Positions 45,357-52,974 of a stretch of DNA of 64,000 nucleotides are shown here, piece after piece; within the stretch, counting starts at the first letter, position 1, and each line of letters begins with the position of its first letter. Under the pieces are notes generated by a model. It made no database searches. It saw only the letters and a program-made list of their open reading frames with translations, and was not told where the DNA came from. Source of the stretch: Paractinoplanes aksuensis (lineage in GTDB: Bacteria; Actinomycetota; Actinomycetes; Mycobacteriales; Micromonosporaceae); the NCBI RefSeq assembly GCF_024137025.1, contig NZ_JAMYJR010000047.1:1-64000 (forward strand). The letters are read 5' to 3'. Made by a program: the position numbers and the translations under genes.

Positions 45357-45935
45357 TTAGCTGGTCGGCCAAAGGCGGAAGTTCTGCGAGGAGCGACTCG
45401 GGGTGGGCCCGCGTTGGCCCTGGTAGCGGGAGCCGTAGACGGCGGAACCGTAAGGATGCTCGGCCGGGCTCGACAGGCGGAAGATGCAGAGCTGGCCGAT
45501 CTTCATGCCGGGCCAGAGCTTGATCGGCAGATTGGCCACGTTGGACAGCTCCAGCGTGACGTGACCGGAGAAACCCGGGTCGATGAAGCCGGCGGTGGAG
45601 TGGGTCAGCAGGCCCAGGCGACCCAGGCTGCTCTTGCCCTCGAGCCGCCCCGCGAGCTGCTCGCCCAGCGTGATGACCTCGAGTGTCGACGCCAGCACGA
45701 ACTCGCCCGGGTGCAGCACGAACGGCTCGCCGTCGCCGACCTCGACCAGCGCGGTGAGATCGTCTTGCTGCTCGGCCGGGTCGATGTGGGTGTAGAGATG
45801 GTTGTTGAACACCCGGAAGAAGCGGTCGAGCCGCACGTCGATGCTGGACGGTTGCAGCAACTCCGGCTCGAAGGGCGCCAGAGCGAGATCGCCCGCCTTG
45901 ATCTCGGAGACCAGGTCACGGTCGGAGAGCAGCAT
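45357..45935 (-). CDS. dcd: dCTP deaminase
   Basis: A 192-residue protein of normal Dcd length. Signatures are LQPSSIDVRLDRFFRVF, the nucleotide-binding loop GKSSLGRLGLLTHSTAGFID (about 112-131) and PGFSGHVTLELSN. It deaminates dCTP; actinobacterial Dcd proteins often act as bifunctional dCTP deaminase/dUTPase, giving dUMP directly, but the sequence alone does not settle this. The gene is divergent from the SOS-boxed flavin-fold gene. Confidence 0.96.
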   Translation of the reverse strand: MLLSDRDLVSEIKAGDLALAPFEPELLQPSSIDVRLDRFFRVFNNHLYTHIDPAEQQDDLTALVEVGDGEPFVLHPGEFVLASTLEVITLGEQLAGRLEGKSSLGRLGLLTHSTAGFIDPGFSGHVTLELSNVANLPIKLWPGMKIGQLCIFRLSSPAEHPYGSAVYGSRYQGQRGPTPSRSSQNFRLWPTS

Positions 45936-46011
45936 CGCAACACCATACCGAGCGGAAGCCGGACACTCTTGAGCGCACGCCCCTCACCCGATCGGTGTTT
46001 TGCTGGCCGTG

Positions 46012-46033
46012 TCGAACGTGTGTTCGATAGAAT
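46012..46033 (+). promoter_or_regulatory. SOS (LexA) box overlapping a promoter
   Basis: TCGAAC-GTGT-GTTCGA at 46012-46027 is a perfect palindrome and a full match to the Gram-positive/actinobacterial LexA site GAACRNRYGTTC. A -10-like TAGAAT follows directly at 46028-46033, seven bases before the ATG at 46040. LexA binding would block this promoter. Confidence 0.88.
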
Positions 46034-46039
46034 CAGGCC

Positions 46040-46540
46040 ATGGCTTCCTGGTCCGATTTCGCCGCCTCCGAGCCCACGCTGGCCGCGGGCATCCAAGCGC
46101 TACTCCAGCAGTACGGTCCCGGCCTGGCCTACCTGGCCACCGTGCGACCCGACGGCGCCCCACGCCTGCATCCGGTCTCCCCCGTGCTCACCGACCAGGG
46201 CCTGTTCTGCTTCATCGTCCCGTCCCCCAAACGCCGCGACCTCGAACGCGACGGTCGCTACGCCCTCCACTCGTTCCCCCCGGAAGAAAACGACGACGAG
46301 GCCATCCTCACCGGCCGCGCCACCCCCGTCCACGACCGCCGGGTGATCGCCCGCCTGGCCGCCGACCTGCACGCCTCCCCCGAGGTCGAGTGGCGGCTGT
46401 TCGAGCTCTCCATCGAATCCGCCACGCTGCGCACCCACGGGCCGGCCGGCGCCCTCCCGCTGGCCGTCGGCCCCGCGGTCACCCCACTGACCCGCACGTG
46501 GCGGGCCGAGTCAGCCCGCCCCTTGGCCGCCGTGGGTTGA
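46040..46540 (+). CDS. Pyridoxamine 5'-phosphate oxidase-family (flavin split-barrel) protein
   Basis: A 166-residue protein with the split-barrel pattern LAYLATVRPDGAPRLHPVSPVL (about 28-49), SPKRRDLERDGRYALHSFPP and a short C-terminal lobe. Members bind FMN, F420 or haem and reduce or sense small molecules; the cofactor is not readable here. A perfect LexA box covers its promoter, so it should respond to DNA damage, and the transcript is nearly leaderless. The AICE integration site lies just downstream. Confidence 0.85.
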   Translation: MASWSDFAASEPTLAAGIQALLQQYGPGLAYLATVRPDGAPRLHPVSPVLTDQGLFCFIVPSPKRRDLERDGRYALHSFPPEENDDEAILTGRATPVHDRRVIARLAADLHASPEVEWRLFELSIESATLRTHGPAGALPLAVGPAVTPLTRTWRAESARPLAAVG

Positions 46541-46595
46541 ACGGTCCAGCCCGGTCCCGCCACCCCGGCCCGAGATCGGGTACAGTGAGGCCGCC

Positions 46596-46669
46596 GCGGG
46601 TGTAGTTCAATGGCAGAACATCAGCTTCCCAAGCTGACAGTGCGGGTTCGATTCCCGTCACCCGCTCCA
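46596..46669 (+). tRNA. tRNA-Gly (anticodon CCC)
   Basis: Acceptor arm GCGGGTG/CACCCGC, D arm GTTC...GAAC, anticodon stem TCAGC/GCTGA with loop TTCCCAA (anticodon CCC), T arm CGGG-TTCGATT-CCCG, discriminator T and encoded CCA. It is 74 nt and complete. TACAGT at 46581-46586 may be its -10. The 3' 42 bases are the attL core, so the gene is left functional by the insertion. Confidence 0.96.
46626..46667. other. attL core (42 bp, identical to attR)
   Basis: The stretch starting TTCCCAAGCTGACAGTGCGG and ending CACCCGCTC is repeated exactly at 62146-62187. It covers the tRNA from anticodon loop to the first C of CCA, a standard target for tyrosine integrases. Confidence 0.95.
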
Positions 46670-46671
46670 CA

Positions 46672-46720
46672 GACGGAAGCCCTGGTCAGGACCGATGGTC
46701 CCCCAGGGCCTCCGTCTTTC
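46672..46720 (+). terminator. Terminator after tRNA-Gly, carried by the element
   Basis: GACGGAAGCCCTGG (46672-46685) pairs with CCAGGGCCTCCGTC (46703-46716) with one mismatch, followed by TTTC. As it lies inside the element, it replaces the host's own terminator, which is now beyond attR. Confidence 0.8.
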
Positions 46721-46742
46721 TAGGTGATGCTGAAACAGGGAT

Positions 46743-46762
46743 GGGCCATTAGCGGGCCATTA
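46743..46762. repeat. Left arm-type repeat, candidate integrase/excisionase site
   Basis: GGGCCATTAGCGGGCCATTA is a tandem pair of GGGCCATTA, 76 bp inside attL. The same 20-mer with one change occurs 84 bp inside attR at 62042-62061, in the same orientation. That placement fits arm sites flanking an attP core. Confidence 0.7.
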
Positions 46763-46837
46763 GACTCCCCTACGGGCACTGCGTTGCCGCAGAGATCGCG
46801 ACTATTCGTAGAAGAGCCCGTCACGTAGAGTTCGTAC

Positions 46838-47635
46838 GTGCTCTTCGCCTACATCGACGAATCTGGTGATCCTTCTGGTGATCCCGCGCATCGAGGCTCT
46901 CCTGCCTACACACTCGGCATCGTCCTTGTGCGCGGTGAGGATTGGGTCGATGCGTTCGACGGTCTCATCGCTCTAAGGCGGGAACTTAGGCAGAACCTCG
47001 GAGTACCTGCTCGGGCCGAGGTCAAGGCTTCATACCTAGTTAGGAACGACGGCCCCTTCACATCCCTCGGTTTGAGCGCGAACCAGCGGCGCTACATCTA
47101 CCGGCGACACATGGCCATCTTGGCGCCGTTGCGCGCTCGGGCGTTCGCCGTCTTTGTCGACAAGCAAGCGATGGCCGCTCAGGGCCGGCTCCACGAAACC
47201 CGTGATCTGGTGTGGGAGACGCTCTTCCAGCGACTCACCCTGACCCACGACAGGGACGTTCCCGATCAACGAACGCCCATCCTGTTAGTCCATGACGAAG
47301 GCGAAGATCTGACCATCCGCAAACTTGCGAGGAAAGCCCGCCGTTACCTGACGTCTGGCAAAGCCTACGGACCGCCGGGCACTTTCCGCCTGAGTCAGCG
47401 GTGGCTGCTTGACGACCCGGTCTCCCGGCAGTCACACCACTCACTTTTTGTCCAGTGCGCTGATCTCGTCGCCTACGCGGCAACCAAGAGGCTTATACCG
47501 GGGGGAAGACGGCAAACTCGTGTGTGCCCGCCAGCAACCTGGGAACACTTGGGCGACGCATGCCATCGACCGGTGAATCTGCTGGCCACGCAGCGCGACG
47601 CATCAGTGCCCGGCGGAATCGTCATCAGACGATAA
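46838..47635 (+). CDS. DUF3800 protein (RNase H-like fold), cargo
   Basis: A 265-residue protein from GTG 46838. It opens MLFAYIDESGDPSGDP, the DUF3800 hallmark with acidic residues at about 7, 8 and 11. Later acidic positions follow in the pattern of an RNase H-like active site: FAVFVDKQAM, LLVHDEGEDL and FVQCADLVAYAATKRL. A nuclease-like role is plausible but unproven for the family. It lies alone at the left end of the element with its own terminator; a CACGTA-N7-TACGTG inverted repeat (46822-46840) overlaps the start codon and may regulate it. Codon use is less GC-biased than in the core. Confidence 0.88.
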   Translation: MLFAYIDESGDPSGDPAHRGSPAYTLGIVLVRGEDWVDAFDGLIALRRELRQNLGVPARAEVKASYLVRNDGPFTSLGLSANQRRYIYRRHMAILAPLRARAFAVFVDKQAMAAQGRLHETRDLVWETLFQRLTLTHDRDVPDQRTPILLVHDEGEDLTIRKLARKARRYLTSGKAYGPPGTFRLSQRWLLDDPVSRQSHHSLFVQCADLVAYAATKRLIPGGRRQTRVCPPATWEHLGDACHRPVNLLATQRDASVPGGIVIRR

Positions 47636-47636
47636 A

Positions 47637-47661
47637 GCCCCCCGACCGATGGTCGGGGGGC
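47637..47661 (+). terminator. Terminator after the DUF3800 gene
   Basis: GCCCCCCGACC-GAT-GGTCGGGGGGC, a perfect 11-bp stem with a three-base loop, two bases after the stop codon. No T-tract, but very stable. Confidence 0.8.
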
Positions 47662-47784
47662 GGGCTGGCACCTAGCCGGACACAGGCCCGGGACAGCGCC
47701 AAGACCAACGTAACATCGCTCGGCACATTACGAACCCCTCGCGACGGGTGTGTCACAAAAGAGGCGCGATAGTGACTTGACGAT

Positions 47785-47933
47785 GCCGATAGGCTCAGGT
47801 GTCGCTTCGCGATGCTCGCACCCTCCGGGCACCTGAGCCTATCGGCAAACAATAGATTTGACTCGTCCACTAGGCTCAGACCGTCGCTTCGCGATGCGCA
47901 GCACCCAACGGGCGGTCTGAGCCTAGTGGACGA
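47785..47933. repeat. Two homologous long hairpins with a shared loop motif
   Basis: Hairpin 1 has perfect 17-bp arms at 47785-47801 and 47830-47846; hairpin 2 has perfect 21-bp arms at 47863-47883 and 47913-47933. Both stems contain TAGGCTCAG, and both 28-29-base loops start TCGCTTCGCGATGC and end CGGG. The loop start can itself fold (TCGC-TTC-GCGA). Neither is followed by a T-tract. They lie between the convergent DUF3800 and integrase genes. They could be terminators, RNA elements or protein-binding sites; the sequence alone does not decide. Confidence 0.85.
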
Positions 47934-47971
47934 CGCGCGAGTGGGACCGTTGTTCCCTTTCCTAGTCAGGT

Positions 47972-49126
47972 TCAGGATCGCTGCTGCTGGCGCTTGCTGG
48001 GCCTGCGCCGGGCCGCCTTGACCGCCTGATCGATGGCGTCGGCGATGCCGTGGTCGGCCTCCCGGTTGGTGTGCTGGTAGATCAACGCGGCACGCGGACT
48101 GTCGTGACCCATCCGCGCCATGATGTCCCGCAGGCTCGCGCCCGGCGCCCGCGAGGCGAGGCTGTTGCCGGTGTGCCGCAGGTCGTGGAAGTGCAGACCG
48201 GCCGCGCCGATCGCCGCGACCGCCTCAGGCCACTTAACCAGCTTGTTGAAGTTGCCGCGCCAGATGTTGCGCCCGCTCCCGCCGGTGAAGACGAACGCTT
48301 CGGGGGCCTCGCCGACGTACGCGTCCATGTGCTGTTTCAGCACGGGTTGGGCCGCCTTGGGCAGAGCGATGGTACGCAGGCCGGCCTTCGACTTCGGTGG
48401 GCCGAGGATTAGGCCGGTGCCTCGGTGTTCGACGAACGCCTGTCGTACCCGCACCGTGCCGGCCGACAGGTCGATGTCGCACCGTTGCAGCGCTACCGCC
48501 TCGCCCCACCGCAGGGATCCGAACGCTGTGACCAGGATCAACGCTTGGAATCGGTCCGGTACCCGCTCGGCCAGGTCGAAGATCTGCGGGACGGTCAGGA
48601 CCGGCCGCTCTGCGGGCTTTTCCTGGTCGGCACCGACCACGCGGCACGGGTTGATCCTGATCAGTTCGTCTTCCTTGACGGCGGTCATCAGGACCGCGCG
48701 CAGCAGTCGGTACGCCTTGGCAGCCATGGTCACCGATACGCCTTCGGTCAGCAGTCGTGTCCGCCACTCGCGGACCATGGGGGTGTCGATCCGGTTGAGC
48801 GGCATGTCGCCGAGGTAGGGCGTGATGTGCCGGCCGAGCGTCCATCGGTAGAGGTGCGTGGTTCGGGGCCGTAGGTTCGGCCGCTCGGTGATCCAGCGTT
48901 CGGCATAGTCCTGGAGCCGGATCTTGCCGCGCTCGGGGTCGATCCACTCGCCGCGCACCATCTGTGCCTCGATCAGCGAGAGGTACTTCTCGGCCTCGGC
49001 CTTGCGGGCGAAGGTCTGCGGTGCGGAGCGCATCCGTCCGTCGGGGCCGGGGTAACGGGCCTGGTAGCGGCCGGACTCGCGCTTGCGGATGTTGCCGAAT
49101 CGGCGGTGTCCATCTTGGTTGGCCAT
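47972..49126 (-). CDS. int: Tyrosine site-specific integrase of the AICE
   Basis: A 384-residue phage-type integrase. Residues 1-60 are an arm-binding-like domain, 70-160 the SAM-like core-binding domain (DYAERWITERPNLRPRTTHL), and the rest is catalytic. The catalytic set is Arg in SLRWGEAVAL, HFHDLRHT with His and Arg, a later His in MGHDSP, and the Tyr nucleophile in ALIYQHTN. It recombines the 42-bp core in tRNA-Gly. It follows xis by two bases, in the same direction. Confidence 0.96.
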   Translation of the reverse strand: MANQDGHRRFGNIRKRESGRYQARYPGPDGRMRSAPQTFARKAEAEKYLSLIEAQMVRGEWIDPERGKIRLQDYAERWITERPNLRPRTTHLYRWTLGRHITPYLGDMPLNRIDTPMVREWRTRLLTEGVSVTMAAKAYRLLRAVLMTAVKEDELIRINPCRVVGADQEKPAERPVLTVPQIFDLAERVPDRFQALILVTAFGSLRWGEAVALQRCDIDLSAGTVRVRQAFVEHRGTGLILGPPKSKAGLRTIALPKAAQPVLKQHMDAYVGEAPEAFVFTGGSGRNIWRGNFNKLVKWPEAVAAIGAAGLHFHDLRHTGNSLASRAPGASLRDIMARMGHDSPRAALIYQHTNREADHGIADAIDQAVKAARRRPSKRQQQRS

Positions 49127-49128
49127 GA

Positions 49129-49386
49129 TCAGGCGACACTCCTCAATCCGCGCCAGACGGTCTCTGCGGTCATCGGCTCGACTCGGCCGGCGCGGACGAA
49201 CGCGGCCAGGTCGGCGGGGTCGATGCGGATCGACCGGCCGAGGCGGTGAAAGGCGATCTGTCGCTCGGCGACGGCGCGGCGGACGTAGCGCACGCTCATG
49301 CCAATGCGGGTTGCGGCTTCTTCGATGGTCAGCATTTCGGCGGGCAGCTCCAGGACCGGGGCGTTCTGGGTGATCCGCTTAGCCAT
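49129..49386 (-). CDS. xis: Excisionase-like DNA-binding protein (HTH_17)
   Basis: An 85-residue protein with LTIEEAATRIGMSVRYVRRAVAER (split at about 19-42) and FHRLGRSIRIDPADLAAFV, the MerR-like winged HTH_17 excisionase domain. It sits two bases before int, the normal AICE arrangement, and should direct excision by bending the arm sites. The 243 bp upstream of it (49387-49629) hold no gene and probably its promoter. Confidence 0.92.
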   Translation of the reverse strand: MAKRITQNAPVLELPAEMLTIEEAATRIGMSVRYVRRAVAERQIAFHRLGRSIRIDPADLAAFVRAGRVEPMTAETVWRGLRSVA

Positions 49387-49629
49387 CGGGCGTGTCCTTT
49401 CCAGACGGTGCGGTGCATCGGGCGGTGCTGCGGAGCGTTGAGAGGGCCGACAGTGGCCTCAATGACGATGCATGCGGTTCGGTGAGGGCGGGTGGGCCAC
49501 GGCGGCAGAGACCCTCGCGACGGCCCACTGAGAGCCACTCTGAGCCAAGATCTCGGTCGTCCTGGTGTCTTCGTATACGTCTGTGCCGAGACAGCCGTAT
49601 AGCTCCCTGTTTCAGAGTGTCTGGTCCAG

Positions 49630-50730
49630 TCATGGCCACAGCTCAGCTGTCCCTAAGGTGTCCCCACCGTTTTCCCTGTTCACAACGGTTTCGGGGACAG
49701 CAGGGACAGCGGGGACACCGGGGACGCGGTACCGGCCGCCGGTGTCGGCGGCGAGCTGCCCGTCGGCGAGCATCCGCTGGCAGGTCTTCTTGGTCAGGTC
49801 GTACGGCAGGGCCGTTCCAGTGGCGATCGCCTTCGGTCCGCTGTGCGGCGTGACCCGTAGGAAGCGCAGGATCGTCGCGCGGGTCTCGCCGACCTGGTGG
49901 TCTTCGGCCGGGCCATCGAGCATCTGCCACGCACCGACGGCGGGGTCGAAGCTCAGGGCGTATTCGTTCTCGTCGACGTCGCGGCCGGTCACGTGCAGCA
50001 CGCCGTCGCCCTGGTTACGTGCCCGCTTGAGCACCAACGTGGCGTCGGCGGCCCCGGCGAGGCCGTTGGTGCCGGATACCTCGGTCAGGAAGTCGTCGGA
50101 TCCTGCCTTGCGCACGTGGTGGACCAGCACGAACGCGACGCCGTAGTCGTCGGCAACCTTCTTGGCCCGGCCAACGGCGGCATAGTCCGCGTCGTAGGCC
50201 GACGCGCCGGGGGCGGAGTTGCCGCGCAGCTTGGCGAACACGTCGATGATGACCATGCGTGCGTTCGGGTGACGGTCGAGCCACGCGGCGATGGCCTGGT
50301 CGCCGCCCTGCGGTAGCGGCGGGCACTCGGTGGCCAGGGTGAGCCCGGCCGGCGCCGGGCGCGGGCCAAGCACTTTGCCGAGCCGGGACTGTAGGCGGCG
50401 GGCGGTGTCTTCCAGGGCGAGATAGAGCACCGGTCCGGCTTCCACGGGGATCGAGCCGAACGCCCGGCCGCCGAGGGCGACGTCAACGCCAAGGCCGAGC
50501 GACATCCAGGACTTGCCGACCTTGGGCGGCCCGCAGAGCAGGTTGACGCCCTCGGACAGCACACCGGGCACGGCCCACTTGGGCGGGGCGAAGGTCATCG
50601 ACATGATGTCAGCGGCGGTCCACGACGTGCGGATCCGCGCGGGCCGCCCCTGCTCGGCCGACAGGACCTCGGCAGCATCGTCCGGCCCGGCAACACGCAG
50701 GTTCGGCCGGTCGGCCGACACGGCGCTCAC
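49630..50730 (-). CDS. RepA-like hexameric ATPase/helicase (AAA_25)
   Basis: A 366-residue RecA-fold protein with Walker A LLCGPPKVGKSWMSL (about 64-78), a Walker B-like MVIIDVFAKL and the sensor FVLVHHVRKAGSDD. The C-terminal region, after about 280, looks like a winged helix (ATILRFLRVTPHSGPKAIA). This is the AAA_25/RSF1010 RepA type expected to unwind the element for replication. Its start overlaps the primase-polymerase stop by four bases. The last residues (PGVPAVPAVPE) are encoded by 9-bp tandem repeats. Confidence 0.88.
   Translation of the reverse strand: MSAVSADRPNLRVAGPDDAAEVLSAEQGRPARIRTSWTAADIMSMTFAPPKWAVPGVLSEGVNLLCGPPKVGKSWMSLGLGVDVALGGRAFGSIPVEAGPVLYLALEDTARRLQSRLGKVLGPRPAPAGLTLATECPPLPQGGDQAIAAWLDRHPNARMVIIDVFAKLRGNSAPGASAYDADYAAVGRAKKVADDYGVAFVLVHHVRKAGSDDFLTEVSGTNGLAGAADATLVLKRARNQGDGVLHVTGRDVDENEYALSFDPAVGAWQMLDGPAEDHQVGETRATILRFLRVTPHSGPKAIATGTALPYDLTKKTCQRMLADGQLAADTGGRYRVPGVPAVPAVPETVVNRENGGDTLGTAELWP
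49693..49728. repeat. Four 9-bp GGGGACANN units (iteron-like) at the end of the repA-like gene
   Basis: GGGGACAGC, AGGGACAGC, GGGGACACC and GGGGACGCG follow without gaps. Opposite-strand copies of TGTCCC lie at 49649 and 49659. The same 9-bp unit recurs at 60315-60350 in another gene of the element. Confidence 0.75.
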
Positions 50731-51911
50731 GCGGCCACCGTCCGAGGGCGGCGGGCGCCAGCAGCGAGCCCGGAGCGGATCGTGCGCAGCGTCTCGAACC
50801 GGGTGAGCCCGATCGACAGCGCGGTCTGCTCGAGTAACCCGGCCGCCTGATCTGCGGGCAGCGCTCCCCCGGCGGCGAGCTGGCCGAGCGCGACCGCCGA
50901 GACGTAGAGCGCGTGGTTGCGCTCGCCCTCGCCCGCGCGGCTGAGGTAGTCGAGCTGGCCGCCGATCGCGGCATCGAGGTAGGCGCCGGTCCGACCGGTG
51001 GGCAGGTCGACGGCGACCGGACGTTGCGCCGGTAGTGGCGGCGGAGCGAGACGTGCGGCGAGCCAGCCGGGCAGGTCGGCGACCTCGGCCTCGCGGGCGA
51101 GGGTGTAGGGGCGTCCGGCGACGGTGCTGCCGGCCGCAACGACGTAGCCGCCGTGGGCGCGGGTGTCGACCAGCCAGCCGAGGCCGTTGCCCCGCTCCCC
51201 GGCCGTGTTGCGCAGCGCCGGACCGCCGGCCGGGTGCCGGAAGTAGAGGTGCGTCCCGCCCCGGCCGGTCGCCACGGTGTAGGTGTCGTCAGGCACGATC
51301 TCCCCGGCGGCCTTGCACACTTCGACGAGGATGTCGAACCCGTGCTCCGCAGGCGGGTAGAGGCACCCGGACGGCGCGACCTGATCAGGCTTGCGCGCAT
51401 CCAAGTCGATAATGACCAGCCCGGACGGGCCGCAGGCGATGCCGACCCCGTACGGCACGCTGGCCCACCCGCGCCGGATCCGGTCGGGGTCGATGGTGGC
51501 GCGGGCTTCCCAGCCGGTGTGCCCGTCGCGGCAGCGCCGGTCGGTGCCGGTGCAGGCTTCGGCCGGGTGGTCGGGGAAGGCGGGCCGCTTGTCGTCGGGC
51601 CGCAGCGGGAAGACGTGCCAGCCGCGCACGGCGGCGGCGAGGGCCACATCGCGCAGGAATCCGTTGTCTCGCATGGGTTCCGGCCTCCTGATCTCGGGTG
51701 TAGACGGGCACTTGTCGAGGGCGCAGGCAGCGCAGTAGCGGGGTTTCTCCCAATGGGGGATCTGCAACGGCAGACCGGACACGGTGTCCTCGGCCGCGAC
51801 CAGCCGGTCGCAGATGTGCGGGTACGGTCCATCAACCGGCACGAACCGGCCGAGGGCCTTGCTCGCGGCGATCCAATGCCCGCCCGGTCGACCTGCTCGG
51901 TTGGCGGTCAT
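50727..51911 (-). CDS. Bifunctional DNA primase/polymerase with N-terminal Cys extension
   Basis: A 394-residue protein. The Prim-Pol domain starts near residue 80 (MRDNGFLRDVALAAAVRGWHV) and carries the catalytic pair in VIIDLDARK (about 166-174) and the GRGGTHLYF motif with its His. The first 80 residues hold HxC and CxxC clusters (YPHICDRL, YCAACALDKCP) that could bind zinc; this is unusual, as most homologues start at the equivalent of Met 80. It primes and copies the excised element. Coupled to the RepA-like gene by a GTGA overlap. Confidence 0.9.
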   Translation of the reverse strand: MTANRAGRPGGHWIAASKALGRFVPVDGPYPHICDRLVAAEDTVSGLPLQIPHWEKPRYCAACALDKCPSTPEIRRPEPMRDNGFLRDVALAAAVRGWHVFPLRPDDKRPAFPDHPAEACTGTDRRCRDGHTGWEARATIDPDRIRRGWASVPYGVGIACGPSGLVIIDLDARKPDQVAPSGCLYPPAEHGFDILVEVCKAAGEIVPDDTYTVATGRGGTHLYFRHPAGGPALRNTAGERGNGLGWLVDTRAHGGYVVAAGSTVAGRPYTLAREAEVADLPGWLAARLAPPPLPAQRPVAVDLPTGRTGAYLDAAIGGQLDYLSRAGEGERNHALYVSAVALGQLAAGGALPADQAAGLLEQTALSIGLTRFETLRTIRSGLAAGARRPRTVAA

Positions 51912-52309
51912 GGCCGGTCCGGTTCGATCCAGATTTTGTGGCGGTCCTCGCCACCGATCCGGATTGCGGCGTCGCGCTCGCGGTCGCCGAGCCGGTGGCG
52001 GTGCGGTTCGGGTTCGAGCCGGACCCGGTCGTCGTCGATCAGTTCCCGCAACGCCTGGTCGACCTCAGCCCGGGGCAGGTCGGCAAGCTGCTCGCGCAGG
52101 TCGGCGAGATCGATCCACCGTCCTTTCGGCCCGCCGCCGGTGGCCTCGGCCAGTTCGGTATACACGTCGCGGATCCGGTCGGTGCCCTGCTTCGGCTCGG
52201 CCGCCTTCTCGGGCATGGCTGGCGGTGGTGCGGCGCCGGGCTGGTCGCCGCCCTGCGGTGGGAGCGCCCGGCCGGGGCCGCCTCGGCCGCCCATTACCGG
52301 CCTGCCCAT
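51908..52309 (-). CDS. Small AICE replication-module protein, 133 residues
   Basis: A disordered Gly/Pro-rich N-terminus (about 1-40) is followed by a compact helical part with WIDLADLREQLADLPRAEVD and LIDDDRVRLEPEPHRHRL, which resembles a short winged helix. It overlaps the primase gene by four bases and the DUF4417 gene by 16, so it belongs to the same translational chain. A DNA-binding accessory role is an inference. Confidence 0.75.
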   Translation of the reverse strand: MGRPVMGGRGGPGRALPPQGGDQPGAAPPPAMPEKAAEPKQGTDRIRDVYTELAEATGGGPKGRWIDLADLREQLADLPRAEVDQALRELIDDDRVRLEPEPHRHRLGDRERDAAIRIGGEDRHKIWIEPDRP

Positions 52310-52974
52310 CGCGACGGGTAGGACCGGGTCGGGGTGTCACCAACCGTGCAGGTCGGCGCGGGCGTGCCGTACACGAGCACGAGCGGCGGGCGGACCTGTT
52401 CGCACATCGCCGCGTAGCCGGCCGCGAACAGGGTCCGGGCCTCGGCGTCGCGGACGATGCCGACGGTGGACACGGCCACGATCGAGCCGGGCGTGATGCC
52501 GGCGAACGCGAACGGGTAGCTGTCCGGCGTCGACCAGGAAACGGTCGGGATCGCGGTGATGCCGTGCGAGAGCATCCAGGCGCCGCACCACCTTGAGCGG
52601 TAGACCTGCCATTGCTGCATGACCAGCGGCATCGTGGTCCACAGGCTGAAATCCGGCGTGAGGGCCGTACCGACCGAGGCGCACCGCGACAGCCCGCGTT
52701 CGGGTTTGGTCCACACGGTCTCGAACCGGTAATCGTCCAGGAAGAAGTGCAGCGCATCGCCCGGCCCGGCGGCGGCGATCGCGCGCCGGTCGGTGTAGGG
52801 CAGTAACCGTGCAGGTTCGCAGGTCGCGGCTGGCAGGTCGGGGATACCCCAATGGTTGGCCGAGGGGAACAGGGCTCGGGTGTTGAGCCGGTCGAAACCG
52901 CCGGGCAGCTCGGCCCATCGGTGGCTCGATCGGGTGGCGCCGATCCGGTACTCGGGGGCGAGAGCGGTGGTCAC
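52294..52974 (-). CDS. DUF4417-domain protein
   Basis: A 226-residue protein from GTG 52974 (MTTALAPEYRIGATRSSH). The DUF4417 pattern is clear: HFFLDDYRFETVWTKPER, TPDFSLWTTMP, YRSRWCGAWML and VSTVGIVRD. The family is found on phages and mobile elements and has no assigned biochemical function. GTGA overlap with the zinc-motif gene upstream. Confidence 0.85.
   Translation of the reverse strand: MTTALAPEYRIGATRSSHRWAELPGGFDRLNTRALFPSANHWGIPDLPAATCEPARLLPYTDRRAIAAAGPGDALHFFLDDYRFETVWTKPERGLSRCASVGTALTPDFSLWTTMPLVMQQWQVYRSRWCGAWMLSHGITAIPTVSWSTPDSYPFAFAGITPGSIVAVSTVGIVRDAEARTLFAAGYAAMCEQVRPPLVLVYGTPAPTCTVGDTPTRSYPSRWAGR

Noticed and set aside
47785..47933. Ordinary rho-independent terminators
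   Set aside because: Stems of 17-21 bp with 28-29-base conserved loops and no T-tract are atypical, and a compact terminator already follows the DUF3800 gene. Kept as an open structure instead.
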